Counted from the stretch's first letter, positions 27,021-36,574 are shown. The stretch is DNA of 64,000 bases from Fuscovulum ytuae (GCF_029953595.1 NZ_CP124535.1:1141001-1205000); one strand, 5' to 3'. Numbers and translations: made by a program. The notes: generated by a model from the letters alone, not told the origin.

Positions 27021-28507
27021 CACAGTTGAATCCATGCCGTCTTCAGATCGGTATATTTCTCCAGCGCATGCAACGACTTATCGGCCCCATTGCCCGATTG
27101 CTTGGCCCCCGCCAAGGGCACGGTGACATCGGCCCCGCCATAGGTGTTCACATGCACCACACCCGCGCGGATGCCCCGTACCATCCGATGCGCCCGGCCA
27201 AGGTTCGCCGTCCAGACCCCTGCCGCCAACCCGTAATCGGTCGCATTGGCCAGATGCAGCGCCTCGGCCTCTGTCTCAAACGCTGTCACGGCAAGAACAG
27301 GCCCGAACACCTCTTCGCGGAACAGCCGCTGCGAAGGGGCCACCCGGGCCACGATGGCCGGGTCCATGTAATACCCCCCCGTTTCGGTCAGGATGCGCGC
27401 ACCGCCACGCACCACCTCGGCCCCTTCCGCGCGCGACTCGGCGACAAACCGCAGGTTTCCCTCCAACTGCGCCAGCGAATTGACCGCCCCGACCTGCGTG
27501 CCAAGGTCCAGCGGGTTGCCCACCCGCAGCGCGGCCGTCGCCTTGGCCAAAGCCTCCAGAAAGTCCTCCTGAACAGACGCCTCGACCAAAAGCCGCGACC
27601 CCGCCACGCAGACCTGACCCGCATTACGAAAGATCGCCATCGCCGCTGCCTTCGCCGCCGCCGCCAGATCAGGCGCATCGGCAAAGACGATGTTGGGCGA
27701 CTTGCCCCCCAGTTCCAGATAGCAGCGTTTCAGGTTCGACCGCGCGGAATATTCCAAAAGCCGCCGCCCTGTTGCCCCCGATCCGGTAAAGACCAGCACA
27801 TCTACATCCGGCGAAAGCGCCAGCGCCTCGCCCGTCACCCGCCCCTGTCCAGTGACGACATTGAACACCCCCGGCGGCACCCCCGCCTCCAGCGCCAATT
27901 CCGCCAAGCGCAGCAGCGTCAAGGATGCCGTCTCGGCTGGCTTCAGCACAACCGAATTCCCCATGGCCAGCGCGGGCGCCACCTTCCACGCCCCGATCAT
28001 CAGGGGGAAGTTCCACGGCACGATGGCCCCCACCACCCCCACGGGTTCGCGATGGATAAGCGCCAGCACATTGCCCGCCGTCGGTGCCACCTCGCCATAG
28101 ACCTTGTCGATGGCTTCCGCGTAATAGCGGAAGGTCGCCGCCGCACTGCCCGGCTCGGCCTTCAACGCCATCGAAATCTCGGTCCCATTGTCGCGCACTC
28201 CCAGAACAGCCAGTTCCACCGCATGCGCCTCGATCAGGTCCGCCAGACGGTGCAGCACACGCTTGCGATCGGCAGGGGCCAGCCCCGCCCAGCGCCCGTC
28301 GTCAAAGGCCGCCCGTGCCACGGCACAGGCCCGCGCGACATCCGCCGCACTCGCCCCCGCCAGTTCCGTCAACCGCGCCCCGTTGATGGGAGAGATCACG
28401 GGAACCGGCTCCCCCTCCCCCTCGACCCAGTTCCCGCCAATGAGCAGGCGCTGGGGCGGCACCGGTTTCGCTGCCAGACGGTCGATGGTTGCTTGGTCAA
28501 GTGTCAT
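27020..28507 (-). CDS. Aldehyde dehydrogenase (PuuC/FeaB-like)
   Basis: A 495-residue NAD(P)-dependent aldehyde dehydrogenase with GVVGAIVPWNFPLMIGAWKV, the base in YLELGGKSPNIVFADAPD and the nucleophile in GQVCVAGSRLLVEA. It resembles gamma-glutamyl-aminobutyraldehyde and phenylacetaldehyde dehydrogenases. In this operon it could oxidise an arylacetaldehyde to the arylacetate that feeds HpaD. It overlaps tctA by 11 bases upstream and the Tm-1-like gene downstream. Confidence 0.92.
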   Translation of the reverse strand: MTLDQATIDRLAAKPVPPQRLLIGGNWVEGEGEPVPVISPINGARLTELAGASAADVARACAVARAAFDDGRWAGLAPADRKRVLHRLADLIEAHAVELAVLGVRDNGTEISMALKAEPGSAAATFRYYAEAIDKVYGEVAPTAGNVLALIHREPVGVVGAIVPWNFPLMIGAWKVAPALAMGNSVVLKPAETASLTLLRLAELALEAGVPPGVFNVVTGQGRVTGEALALSPDVDVLVFTGSGATGRRLLEYSARSNLKRCYLELGGKSPNIVFADAPDLAAAAKAAAMAIFRNAGQVCVAGSRLLVEASVQEDFLEALAKATAALRVGNPLDLGTQVGAVNSLAQLEGNLRFVAESRAEGAEVVRGGARILTETGGYYMDPAIVARVAPSQRLFREEVFGPVLAVTAFETEAEALHLANATDYGLAAGVWTANLGRAHRMVRGIRAGVVHVNTYGGADVTVPLAGAKQSGNGADKSLHALEKYTDLKTAWIQL

Positions 28508-29999
28508 TGATCTGCCAGTCCTCGCGCGGGCGACGCGCCTTCAACGCCCCCCGGATGGTAAAGAAAATAAGGATGCACAGCCCCACCAACATGATGGCCG
28601 AAATGGGCCGGGTCACGAAGATTGACATGTCGCCCCCCGCGCCACCCACTGCTTGCCGGAAGCGGTTTTCAAGGATCGGCCCCATCACCACGCCCAAAAG
28701 GATGGGCGTCAGCGGCCAGCGATGACTGCGCAGGATAAAGCCCAAAATGGCAAATCCCATGGCCAGCCCCACATCCGAGAAATTGTAGTTCGACGCATAG
28801 GTCCCGATCAGCGACAAGGTCAGGATCGCCACCCCCAGGAACCGTTTGTTGATCAGCGCCGCCCGCGCAATCGTATTGGTCGCCAGCAGCAAAAACAGAA
28901 TGATGACCACATTCATTGCCAGAAGCGTCCAGTAAAGCCCCGCCACAAATTCCGGTCGGTTCAGAAACAGATCCGGCCCCGGAATGACGTTATGCACAAG
29001 GAAAACCGCCAGCATCATCGCGGTCAGCTCTTCACCCGGAATACCAAGCGCCAACATGGGGATCAGCGCCGCAGGCGGCACGGCATTGTTCGTGGCCTCG
29101 GACACGATAATCCCTTCCGGCGCGCCCTTGCCGAACAGATGCCCCTCTTTCGAAAGCTTTCGCGCCCAGACGTAATTCACCTGTTGCGCCAAAAACTCCC
29201 CCACCCCCGGCATGATCCCGCAGATGATGCCAAAGACCGATGAACCAAAGAGGGTGACCTTGTAGCGGAACACTTCCATGAAACCTTGGAAGAAATGCCC
29301 CTTCAGTTGCACTGTCTGCCGTGCTGTGTCCCGGCCCGTCAGCTGGATCAGCGCCTCAGACATGGCGAACAGCCCGATCACCATCGGCACCAGCGGGATA
29401 CCTTGGATCAACCAACTTTGCCCGAAACTGTAGCGTTGCGTGGAATAGGCCGTCTCGATCCCCACCGTTGCTAGGAAAAGACCAAAGGCCAGCGCCGCCG
29501 TCGCCTCTACCCGCCGCCCGCCATGCCCGATGACAACCAGAACCAGCGCCGCGAAGGCCAGCATGGCAAACTCCGCCGATCCGAAATTCTTGGCAACCTC
29601 CGCCAAGGGTTTCGTCAGCATCATCAAAGCCAGCACCGCCAGCACGCCCCCCACGAAGGACGATGAATAGGCAAGGCTCAGCGCCCGCCGCGCCTCGCCT
29701 CGGTCAACGAATGGCTTGGCCTCCAGCGCCGTCAGCACGGCTACCGGACTGCCGGGCGTATTGATCATCACAGCAGGAATCGCCGATCCGTAGGCCGACC
29801 CGCAATAAACCCCCAACAGCAGCGTCATCCCCGTCAGGGGCTCCATCGCGAAAGTGCTGGGCAGCAGGATCGAGATCGTCACCGCCGCCCCCGCGCCCGG
29901 AATGGCCCCCACGATGACGCCAAGGATCGCCCCGATGCACATGGTCACGAAGACCGCAGGATCGGCCAATTGCTGCAAGCCAAGAAGGATAAAGTCCAT
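28497..29999 (-). CDS. tctA: Tripartite tricarboxylate transporter large permease TctA
   Basis: A 500-residue inner-membrane protein with about twelve membrane segments. The signature PGAGAAVTISILLPSTFAMEP and the repeat-related IMPGVGEFLAQQVNYVWA are typical TctA blocks, as is GIPGEELTAMMLAVFLVHNV. It forms the channel of a proton- or sodium-driven TTT importer with TctB and TctC, both encoded just upstream in the same operon. Confidence 0.95.
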   Translation of the reverse strand: MDFILLGLQQLADPAVFVTMCIGAILGVIVGAIPGAGAAVTISILLPSTFAMEPLTGMTLLLGVYCGSAYGSAIPAVMINTPGSPVAVLTALEAKPFVDRGEARRALSLAYSSSFVGGVLAVLALMMLTKPLAEVAKNFGSAEFAMLAFAALVLVVIGHGGRRVEATAALAFGLFLATVGIETAYSTQRYSFGQSWLIQGIPLVPMVIGLFAMSEALIQLTGRDTARQTVQLKGHFFQGFMEVFRYKVTLFGSSVFGIICGIMPGVGEFLAQQVNYVWARKLSKEGHLFGKGAPEGIIVSEATNNAVPPAALIPMLALGIPGEELTAMMLAVFLVHNVIPGPDLFLNRPEFVAGLYWTLLAMNVVIILFLLLATNTIARAALINKRFLGVAILTLSLIGTYASNYNFSDVGLAMGFAILGFILRSHRWPLTPILLGVVMGPILENRFRQAVGGAGGDMSIFVTRPISAIMLVGLCILIFFTIRGALKARRPREDWQINDT

Positions 30000-30010
30000 C
30001 GCCGCGCCTT

Positions 30011-30562
30011 TCAGAACCAGCGCAACAGCGCAAGGCGGATCGCATCGGGAAACAGGTCATAGACATCCGGCGCAGGCATCCACACGCCCAGCCCCGCCCG
30101 GAACACCCCGATCATGAAAACCGAAAGGCCAAACCCCGCCAGCATCCAGCGCGGCGCGGTCAAACCGACCCGCCACAAAAGGCCCAGCACGAAAATCAGC
30201 GTCGACGGGAAATAGCCCAGATGCTGGATCGCCCAGATATAGGCTGCGTAATGGGCCAGAAACTCCAAAGGCCGCAGCCAAGCCAGCATCTTGGCCCGCG
30301 CCTCTTCCCATTCTGCAGCCGTGGCTGGATTGGCCCGCAGATCGGCAATGTCGCGCCAAAGGGTGATCAGGTTCGCCCCGGTCAGCACCACCAGCGCCAC
30401 ACCCGGCGCAAAGGCCGGTCGCGTCCACCACCCGCCCGAGGCCTGCCCCGTGCGCGTGGCCACCCCGATCAGCGCCAAAAGCAAAACCGACACCGCCGCA
30501 AAGATCAGGGCCAGCGCCATGCTCTCCAATCGGTTTGCCTGTGGTTCGTCCGGGTCCGTCAT
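30011..30562 (-). CDS. tctB: Tripartite tricarboxylate transporter small permease TctB
   Basis: A 183-residue protein with four predicted membrane segments, including ALIFAAVSVLLLALIGVAT and FLAHYAAYIWAIQHLGYFPS. TctB sequences are poorly conserved; size, topology and position between tctC and tctA identify it. Confidence 0.88.
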   Translation of the reverse strand: MTDPDEPQANRLESMALALIFAAVSVLLLALIGVATRTGQASGGWWTRPAFAPGVALVVLTGANLITLWRDIADLRANPATAAEWEEARAKMLAWLRPLEFLAHYAAYIWAIQHLGYFPSTLIFVLGLLWRVGLTAPRWMLAGFGLSVFMIGVFRAGLGVWMPAPDVYDLFPDAIRLALLRWF

Positions 30563-30619
30563 GCCAAGTCCCCGCCTTGTGGAAAGGGGCGCGACCCTCT
30601 GGCCGCGCCCCGCCAGACC

Positions 30620-31567
30620 TTATTCCGCCACGCCCAGCTTTTCGCGCAGCGCCCCCAGTTCGACCATGTCCTTGGCCACCTGCGCGGTCGATGCCGCCTG
30701 ATCCTGCCAATAGACCAGCGCCCCGGTCGTCTTGGCGATCTCTTGCGCGGCCTCGCTTGCTACAACGGTCTGCGCCACGGCGGCGATCTTGTCCTTCACC
30801 TCTTGCGGCGTGCCCTTCGGGACGAACAGCCCGTTCCACAGCGAAGATCCTTCCAGCGCAGGCACCTGTTCGCCCAGCGTCGCCACATCCGGCGTGATCG
30901 CTGTCCGGTCGCCGGTGATCGTGGCAAGAACCTTGATCTCGCCAAGGCAAGAGAGCACCAGCTGCGCCGTCGTGTTGATCACATCCGCATCGCCATTGGC
31001 CAGCGTGGAACAATCTACCGCGTCAAAGGCCGCCTCGGCGCTGAAGGCCCCGCCCAGTTCCTGAAGGCCATAGACCGTCATCATTGTAGGCTCGATCCCA
31101 TAGCCGAAATGGCCCAGACGCACGGGGTTCGCTTTCGAATATTCCGCCAGTTCCGCCATGTTGGAATAGGGTGCATCCCCCTTGGCCGCGATCAGGAAGG
31201 GATAGGTCAGGAAGATGCCCACAGGCTCCAACGCATCCGCCGCGAATTGCGCATCCGGCCCCATCGTCTTGACCGTCGGGATACCCACGGTCAGCGACCC
31301 AACCGTATAGCCATCCGGGGCCGCCGTTGCGACCTCAAGCCCGCCCACGACGCCACCGCCGCCCGGCTTGTTCACCACCGCCGCAGGCACCCCCGTCTGG
31401 CTTTGCAATTCCTCGGCGATCATCCGCGTCAGCACATCCTCCAGATCGCCGGGGGGCCACGGCACGATGAAGGTCACGGGCTTTTCGGGATACTCCGCCA
31501 ACGCGGCACCACTGAACGCAGCAAGGGCAAGCGCAGCCGCGCTGCCCAGAAGGGCGACTTTCTTCAT
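30620..31567 (-). CDS. tctC: Tripartite tricarboxylate transporter substrate-binding protein TctC
   Basis: A 315-residue periplasmic binding protein. Signal peptide residues 1-24 end in SGAALA, and the mature part begins EYPEKPVTFIVPWPPGD, a standard TctC opening. NKPGGGGVVGGLEVATAAPD and the FVPKGTPQEV block follow. TTT binding proteins usually hold carboxylates or aromatic acids, so a ligand such as an arylacetate would suit the operon; this is inference. The divergent IclR gene probably controls the promoter. Confidence 0.92.
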   Translation of the reverse strand: MKKVALLGSAAALALAAFSGAALAEYPEKPVTFIVPWPPGDLEDVLTRMIAEELQSQTGVPAAVVNKPGGGGVVGGLEVATAAPDGYTVGSLTVGIPTVKTMGPDAQFAADALEPVGIFLTYPFLIAAKGDAPYSNMAELAEYSKANPVRLGHFGYGIEPTMMTVYGLQELGGAFSAEAAFDAVDCSTLANGDADVINTTAQLVLSCLGEIKVLATITGDRTAITPDVATLGEQVPALEGSSLWNGLFVPKGTPQEVKDKIAAVAQTVVASEAAQEIAKTTGALVYWQDQAASTAQVAKDMVELGALREKLGVAE

Positions 31568-31586
31568 TTCTCTCTCCGCTGTTGGT

Positions 31587-31610
31587 GGTTCATTATTTGA
31601 ACCGTTGGTT
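31587..31610. promoter_or_regulatory. Overlapping inverted repeats, candidate IclR operator
   Basis: GGTTCA (31587-31592) and TGAACC (31598-31603) are perfect arms around TTATT. A second overlapping dyad, AACC-GTT-GGTT, covers 31600-31610. They lie 20 bases before the tctC start, between the two divergent genes. Confidence 0.5.
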
Positions 31611-31621
31611 TGAAAAATAGA

Positions 31622-31648
31622 TTGACAGGCCAAGCGCCGATCTGTCAA
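31622..31648. promoter_or_regulatory. Second dyad in the tctC/IclR intergenic region
   Basis: TTGACAG (31622-31628) and CTGTCAA (31642-31648) are perfect inverted arms separated by 13 bases. The left arm doubles as a consensus -35 (TTGACA). The right arm ends ten bases before the IclR start, suggesting autoregulation. Confidence 0.45.
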
Positions 31649-31658
31649 CAAAAATGCA

Positions 31659-32495
31659 ATGGCGGGGATGCAGCCTTTCCCGCCACCGCCGCAGGACGCC
31701 GGAAAGCCAATGGGAACCGTAGGAAAAGCTCTTGATCTGCTTGATCTTTTCACCCGCCAAAGGGCGCAGGTGGGGCTTTCTGAAATGGCCCGGCTGTCGG
31801 GGTTGAACAAGGCCACTTGCCACCGCCTGCTCACGGAAATGGAATCGCGCGGGCTGGTGGAACAGGTCGGCGCCGCCCGCGAATACCGCCTTGGCCCCGC
31901 CGTCCTGCGCCTTGCCGCCCTTCGCGAAACCGCCGTTCCCACCCGCGATGCAGCGATGCCCGTCCTGCAAACCCTCGCCCGCGCAACGGGGGAAACCGCG
32001 CATCTGTCGCTGCGCGAAGGCGACAAGCTCGTCACCCTCGCCTTCGCCTATGCCCCCACCCATGCCACCAAGGTGATGATGGAGGATGCCGACATCCTGC
32101 CATGGCATGCCACCTCATCCGGGCAGGCGGTTCTGGCCTTTCTGCCCGAAGCCGAACAGGTGGCCCTCCTGTCGCATCCGCTTCGTCGCCTGACGGATGT
32201 CACGGAAACCGATCCCGCCCGCCTGCGCGCCCGTCTGGATGACGTGCGCGCCAAGGGCTGCGCCGAAACGGCGGGCACCTTCGAATCCGATGCGCAAAGC
32301 GTGGCCGTCCCGCTGTTCCTGCATGGCGAGGCGGCGGTGGGCGCGCTTGGCGTCGCCGTCCCCGTCAGCCGCATGACGCCCGAACGGCAGACCCTGATCC
32401 GCCGCCACCTTGCGCTTGCCGCCACGGAAATCATCGATCTCTGGGGCGGGCATGTCCCCCCCGCCGTCACCGCGCTCTGGCAGCGCCTCACATGA
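31659..32495 (+). CDS. IclR-family transcriptional regulator
   Basis: A 278-residue IclR regulator. The N-terminal winged helix shows GLSEMARLSGLNKATCHRLLTEMESRGL. The C-terminal effector domain contains ETAHLSLREGDKLVTLA, ATSSGQAVLAFL and SVAVPLFLHGEAAVGALGVA. ATG at 31659 or 31668 are both possible starts. It diverges from the TTT/hpa operon and heads the aminotransferase operon with a 19-base gap, so it may control both in response to an aromatic or amine effector. Confidence 0.9.
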   Translation: MAGMQPFPPPPQDAGKPMGTVGKALDLLDLFTRQRAQVGLSEMARLSGLNKATCHRLLTEMESRGLVEQVGAAREYRLGPAVLRLAALRETAVPTRDAAMPVLQTLARATGETAHLSLREGDKLVTLAFAYAPTHATKVMMEDADILPWHATSSGQAVLAFLPEAEQVALLSHPLRRLTDVTETDPARLRARLDDVRAKGCAETAGTFESDAQSVAVPLFLHGEAAVGALGVAVPVSRMTPERQTLIRRHLALAATEIIDLWGGHVPPAVTALWQRLT

Positions 32496-32514
32496 TCCCC
32501 CGAAGGAGACAGCC

Positions 32515-33867
32515 ATGAAGGACGAGAACTTCCTCAAGGCGAACAATGCCCGCAGCCTGTGGCATCCGATGACGGCCCCTTCCGACAGCCTGAAGAACGC
32601 CCCCACCATCGTGACTGGCGCGCAAGGCGTGCGGATCACCGATCTTGACGGGCATGAGGTGGTGGATGCCGTCGGCGGCCTTTGGAACGTCAATCTGGGC
32701 TATTCCTGCCAGCCAGTGAAAGAGGCGATCACGGGCCAACTCGACCGCCTGCCCTATTATTCCATCTTCCGTGGCACCTCGAACGACTGCGTCATCGAAC
32801 TGGCCGAGGAATTGCGCACCTTCTTCGAACCCGATGGCCTGACCCGTGCCTTCTTCACCTCGGGCGGGTCGGATTCCGTGGAAACCGCCCTTCGCCTTGC
32901 CCGCCAATATCACAAGATCCGGGGCGAGGCGGGGCGGGTGAAATACCTCTCCCTGAAAAAGGGCTATCACGGCACGCATTTCGGCGGGGCCTCGGTCAAT
33001 GGCAATGCGAATTTCCGCACCGCTTATGAACCGCTGCTTCCCGGCTGCCACCACATCCCCGCCCCCTACACCTATCGCAACCCCTTCAACGAAACCGATC
33101 CCGCGCGCCTGGCGCAACTCTGCCTTGCCGCGCTGGAAGATGAGATCGCCTTCCAAGGTGCCGCCACCATCGCTGCCTTCATCATGGAACCGATCCTCGG
33201 CGCGGGCGGGGTGATCCCGCCGCATCCCTCCTTCATGCCGGGGGTAGAGTCGATCTGCCGCAAGCACGGCATCCTTCTGATTGCTGACGAGGTCATCACC
33301 GCCTTTGGCCGCACCGGGGCCTGGACAGGCAGCCGCCTCTGGGGCGTGAAACCCGATTTCGCCTGCACCGCCAAGGCCATCACCAATGGCTATTTCCCCT
33401 TCGGCGCGGTGATGATCGCCGAAAGCGTGGCGCAGGTCTTCGAATCCGATGCGACAGGCAAGGCCGCCATCGGCCACGGCTATACCTATTCCGGCCATCC
33501 CGTCGGCGCAGCAGCAGCACTTGCCTGCCTTGCCGAAACGAAACGCCTGAACGTGGTGGAAAACGCCGCCGCCCGTGGCACGCAGCTCTACGAAGGGGCC
33601 AAGGCCCTGATGGCCAAGCATGACATCATCGGCGATGTGCGTGGTGGGCATGGCCTGATGACGGCCATCGAATTGGTGGCAGATCGCGCCACCAAATCCG
33701 CCCCCGACAAGGCCATCCCCGCCCGCGTGCAAGAGGTGGCCTATCGTTCCGGCGCGATGATCCGCATCTCGGGGCCCAACATCATCCTCTCGCCCCCCCT
33801 GATCCTGACGGCGGCGGATGTCGACGTGATCCTGTCGGCCCTCGACGCCGGCTTCCTGGCGCTCTGA
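32515..33867 (+). CDS. Class III aminotransferase (omega-amine/beta-alanine type)
   Basis: A 450-residue PLP-dependent aminotransferase. GGLWNVNLGYSCQPVKEAI and LPYYSIFRGTSND in the N-terminal part resemble omega-amino acid:pyruvate transaminases. TSGGSDSVETALRLARQYH, the Asp in LIADEVITAFGRTG and the PLP Lys in CTAKAITNGYFP complete the site. A GAAGGAG site precedes the ATG at 32515. It is followed directly by a deacetylase-fold gene, suggesting deacetylation and then transamination of an amine. Confidence 0.9.
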   Translation: MKDENFLKANNARSLWHPMTAPSDSLKNAPTIVTGAQGVRITDLDGHEVVDAVGGLWNVNLGYSCQPVKEAITGQLDRLPYYSIFRGTSNDCVIELAEELRTFFEPDGLTRAFFTSGGSDSVETALRLARQYHKIRGEAGRVKYLSLKKGYHGTHFGGASVNGNANFRTAYEPLLPGCHHIPAPYTYRNPFNETDPARLAQLCLAALEDEIAFQGAATIAAFIMEPILGAGGVIPPHPSFMPGVESICRKHGILLIADEVITAFGRTGAWTGSRLWGVKPDFACTAKAITNGYFPFGAVMIAESVAQVFESDATGKAAIGHGYTYSGHPVGAAAALACLAETKRLNVVENAAARGTQLYEGAKALMAKHDIIGDVRGGHGLMTAIELVADRATKSAPDKAIPARVQEVAYRSGAMIRISGPNIILSPPLILTAADVDVILSALDAGFLAL

Positions 33868-33868
33868 C

Positions 33869-34975
33869 ATGGTCACGGGATTCTGCTTCGGCGAACGCAC
33901 GCTCTGGCATTCCACGGGCGAGGCCGCGCTGTTCCTGCGCCCCGGCGGCTGGATTCAGCCCCCTGCAGGTGGCGGTGCAGCGGAAAACCCCGAAACCAAG
34001 CGCCGTTTCAAGAACCTGCTCGATGTGTCGGGCCTTGCCCGCCACCTTGCCGTCGAAACCGCCGCCCTCGCCAGCGATGAAGCCCTGCGCCGCATCCACC
34101 CCGAAAACTACCTGGCCGAATTCAAACGCCTTTCCGATGCAGATGGCGGCATCTTGGGCGAGGAATCCCCCTTTGGCCATGGCGGCTTTGAAATTGCCAA
34201 ACTCTCCGCAGGCCTTGCCATCCATGCGATGGACCGCGTGCTGACCGGCACATGGCAGAACGCCTACTCCCTGTCGCGCCCGCCGGGCCATCACTGCATG
34301 CCCGATCATTCCATGGGCTTCTGCCTTCTGGCCAATATCCCCATCGCGATCGAAGAGATGAAGGCCCGCCACCATCTTGGAAAAGTCGCGGTGGTGGATT
34401 GGGACGTCCATCACGGCAATGGCACGCAGGCCATCTTCTGGGACCGCCCCGATGTCCTAACAATCTCGATCCATCAGAATGCCTGCTATCCCGTGCATCT
34501 GGGCAGCACCGCAGAACGCGGCGCAGGCGCGGGGGAAGGGGCGAATATCAACATCCCCCTCCTGCCCGGCGGCGGCCACAACAGTTATCTCGCCGCGCTT
34601 GACCGCATCGTCCTGCCCGCGCTGGAACGGTTCCGCCCCGATCTTATCGTGGTGGCCTCTGGCCTTGATGCCAACGGGCTTGATCCACTCGCGCGCATGC
34701 TCGCCCATTCCGGCACCTATCGCGCGATGACCGCGCGCCTGATGCAGGCCGCAGATATGCTGTGCAAAGGCCGCCTCGTCCTTGTCCATGAAGGCGGCTA
34801 TTCCGAGGTGATGGTCCCGTTCTGCGGCCATGCCATCATGGAAACCCTGTCCGGTCGCAGCACCGACGTGGTCGACCCCCTCCTTGACTTCCTGACCGCC
34901 CAACAACCCCCACCCGAATTCGACGCGCTGGAATCGCGGCGGCTTGCCGAAATGGCCCAAGGCTTCGGACTTTGA
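33869..34975 (+). CDS. Histone deacetylase-fold amidohydrolase (class II / acetylpolyamine type)
   Basis: A 368-residue zinc amidohydrolase of the arginase/deacetylase fold. The catalytic His pair is in RPPGHHCMPDHSMGFCL, zinc ligands Asp and His in VDWDVHHGNGTQ and Asp in ASGLDANGLDP, and the transition-state Tyr in VHEGGYSEV. Bacterial members deacetylate polyamines or other N-acyl amines. It starts two bases after the aminotransferase stop. The substrate is unknown; an N-acetylated amine is the natural guess. Confidence 0.9.
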   Translation: MVTGFCFGERTLWHSTGEAALFLRPGGWIQPPAGGGAAENPETKRRFKNLLDVSGLARHLAVETAALASDEALRRIHPENYLAEFKRLSDADGGILGEESPFGHGGFEIAKLSAGLAIHAMDRVLTGTWQNAYSLSRPPGHHCMPDHSMGFCLLANIPIAIEEMKARHHLGKVAVVDWDVHHGNGTQAIFWDRPDVLTISIHQNACYPVHLGSTAERGAGAGEGANINIPLLPGGGHNSYLAALDRIVLPALERFRPDLIVVASGLDANGLDPLARMLAHSGTYRAMTARLMQAADMLCKGRLVLVHEGGYSEVMVPFCGHAIMETLSGRSTDVVDPLLDFLTAQQPPPEFDALESRRLAEMAQGFGL

Positions 34976-34986
34976 AAGAGAACAGC

Positions 34987-35853
34987 ATGACCGATTTCGT
35001 GGCCCTTCTCGGCACCAAAGGCGGCCCCGCAATCCGGACCGGGTCACCGATGCCGACTTCCTCACTTCTTTCGCTGGGCGGGCAACGCATCGTGGTCGAT
35101 GCGGGCCTTGGCGTCACCCGGGGGCTCTGTGATCAGGGAATGGCGCTGAAGGACATCGCCACGATCTTCATCACCCATCTGCATTCCGACCATTACCTCG
35201 AACTCGGCCCGCTCCTTCACACCGCATGGACCGCTGGCCTGAAAACCCCCGTCCGCATCTGGGGGCCATCGGGCCTTGCCACCTATTTCAAGGGCTTCTT
35301 CCTGTCGATGCAGGAAGACATCGACACGCGGATCGAAGACGAAGGCCGCCCCGATCTGCGCGACCTGATCTCCTGCCACATCATCCGTGCAGGGCAGCCC
35401 ATCACCGAAGGCGCGATCACAGTCACGGCCCAAGCCTCCATCCACCCACCCCTGACCGAAAGCTGGTCGCTCTCCTTCAAGGGCGCGGGCCGTCATGTGG
35501 TCTTCTCGGGCGACACCGCCCATAACCCCGCCCTCGTCCCTTTCGCCAAAGGGGCCGACCTCCTGATCCACGAAGTCATGCTCGCCGAGGGGCTTCAGGC
35601 CCTTCAGGCGCGCATCGGCAATGGCGACGACCGCCTTATGACGCACTGGCTACGCGCCCATACGCTGGCCAGCGATGCCGCCCGCATCGCGGCCGAGGCA
35701 GGCGTCGCGGCACTCGCGCTCCATCACCTTATCCCCTCCGACGATCCTGCTTTCGGCCCGGATGACTGGCACCGCGCCTGCGCACCCCATTGGCAGGGGC
35801 CGCTCCATGTCGGGCGCGACGGGCTGCGCATCGACTTGCCGCCACAGGGATGA
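34987..35853 (+). CDS. Metallo-beta-lactamase-fold hydrolase
   Basis: A 288-residue MBL-fold protein. The metal motif THLHSDHYLELG, the ligand Asp in VFSGDTAHNPALVPFA and the final His in ALHHLIPSDDP agree with the RNase Z-like/arylsulfatase-like branch of small-molecule hydrolases. Start at 34987, eleven bases after the deacetylase stop. Possible roles are hydrolysis of an ester, lactone or cyclic amide in the same pathway. Confidence 0.85.
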   Translation: MTDFVALLGTKGGPAIRTGSPMPTSSLLSLGGQRIVVDAGLGVTRGLCDQGMALKDIATIFITHLHSDHYLELGPLLHTAWTAGLKTPVRIWGPSGLATYFKGFFLSMQEDIDTRIEDEGRPDLRDLISCHIIRAGQPITEGAITVTAQASIHPPLTESWSLSFKGAGRHVVFSGDTAHNPALVPFAKGADLLIHEVMLAEGLQALQARIGNGDDRLMTHWLRAHTLASDAARIAAEAGVAALALHHLIPSDDPAFGPDDWHRACAPHWQGPLHVGRDGLRIDLPPQG

Positions 35854-35905
35854 CAAGTCCGCCCGCCCGTGGCAGGGTCACCGCACCCCGCCACGCGACA
35901 GGACC

Positions 35906-36574
35906 ATGACCAACACCCCTTTCCCCGGCCCGCAGATCCCGACCCTTGTCCAGCACGTTCTGGCGCGTATCGATCTTGGCCAATTGAACCCCGGCGATCT
36001 TCTGGACGAGGCAGAGCTTGCCGAAACCTATGGCGTCTCGCGCACCCCCGTCCGCGAAGCGATCCTTTATCTCGAAGCGCTCGGTCTGGTCCGCCGCCTG
36101 CCGCGCAAAGGCTCCACCATCTTTCGCCCAACGCTGGAAGAATTCCTCGCCATCCTCGAAGTGCATGCCAAGCTGGAAGGTCAGGCCGCAGGCCTCGCCG
36201 CCCGCCGCCTGTCGCGCCAAGGCGCCGCCGATCTTGAGGCAGCGGTGCGCGCCTGCGAAGCTCATGCCAAGACCAGCCCCGACAGCGACCCCGACGGCTA
36301 TTACCAGCACAACCTGCGCTTCCACGAATGCGTGGCCATTGCCTCGGGCAATGGCGTCCTTCTGGAAAGCCTCAAGACAAATGCGCGCAAACTGCTGGCC
36401 TATTACCGCGCGCGCTATCGCTTTGCCGGATCGATCACGCAATCGGCCAAGGAACACCGCGCCATCGCCGAACGCATCACCGACCGCGATTCCGCCGGGG
36501 CCGAAGCCGCGATGCAGACCCATGTGCAATTCGATCAGGTCACCGCAATGGACCTGATCGCCGCTCTTTCCTAG
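35906..36574 (+). CDS. GntR-family regulator, FCD subfamily
   Basis: A 222-residue GntR regulator with LLDEAELAETYGVSRTPVREAI in the winged helix and an FCD domain (ILEVHAKLEGQAAGLAARRL, NLRFHECVAIASGN). It ends the IclR-led operon and is convergent with the amidotransferase gene; the stop codons overlap at CTAG. It may regulate this operon or the P450 genes nearby. Confidence 0.88.
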   Translation: MTNTPFPGPQIPTLVQHVLARIDLGQLNPGDLLDEAELAETYGVSRTPVREAILYLEALGLVRRLPRKGSTIFRPTLEEFLAILEVHAKLEGQAAGLAARRLSRQGAADLEAAVRACEAHAKTSPDSDPDGYYQHNLRFHECVAIASGNGVLLESLKTNARKLLAYYRARYRFAGSITQSAKEHRAIAERITDRDSAGAEAAMQTHVQFDQVTAMDLIAALS

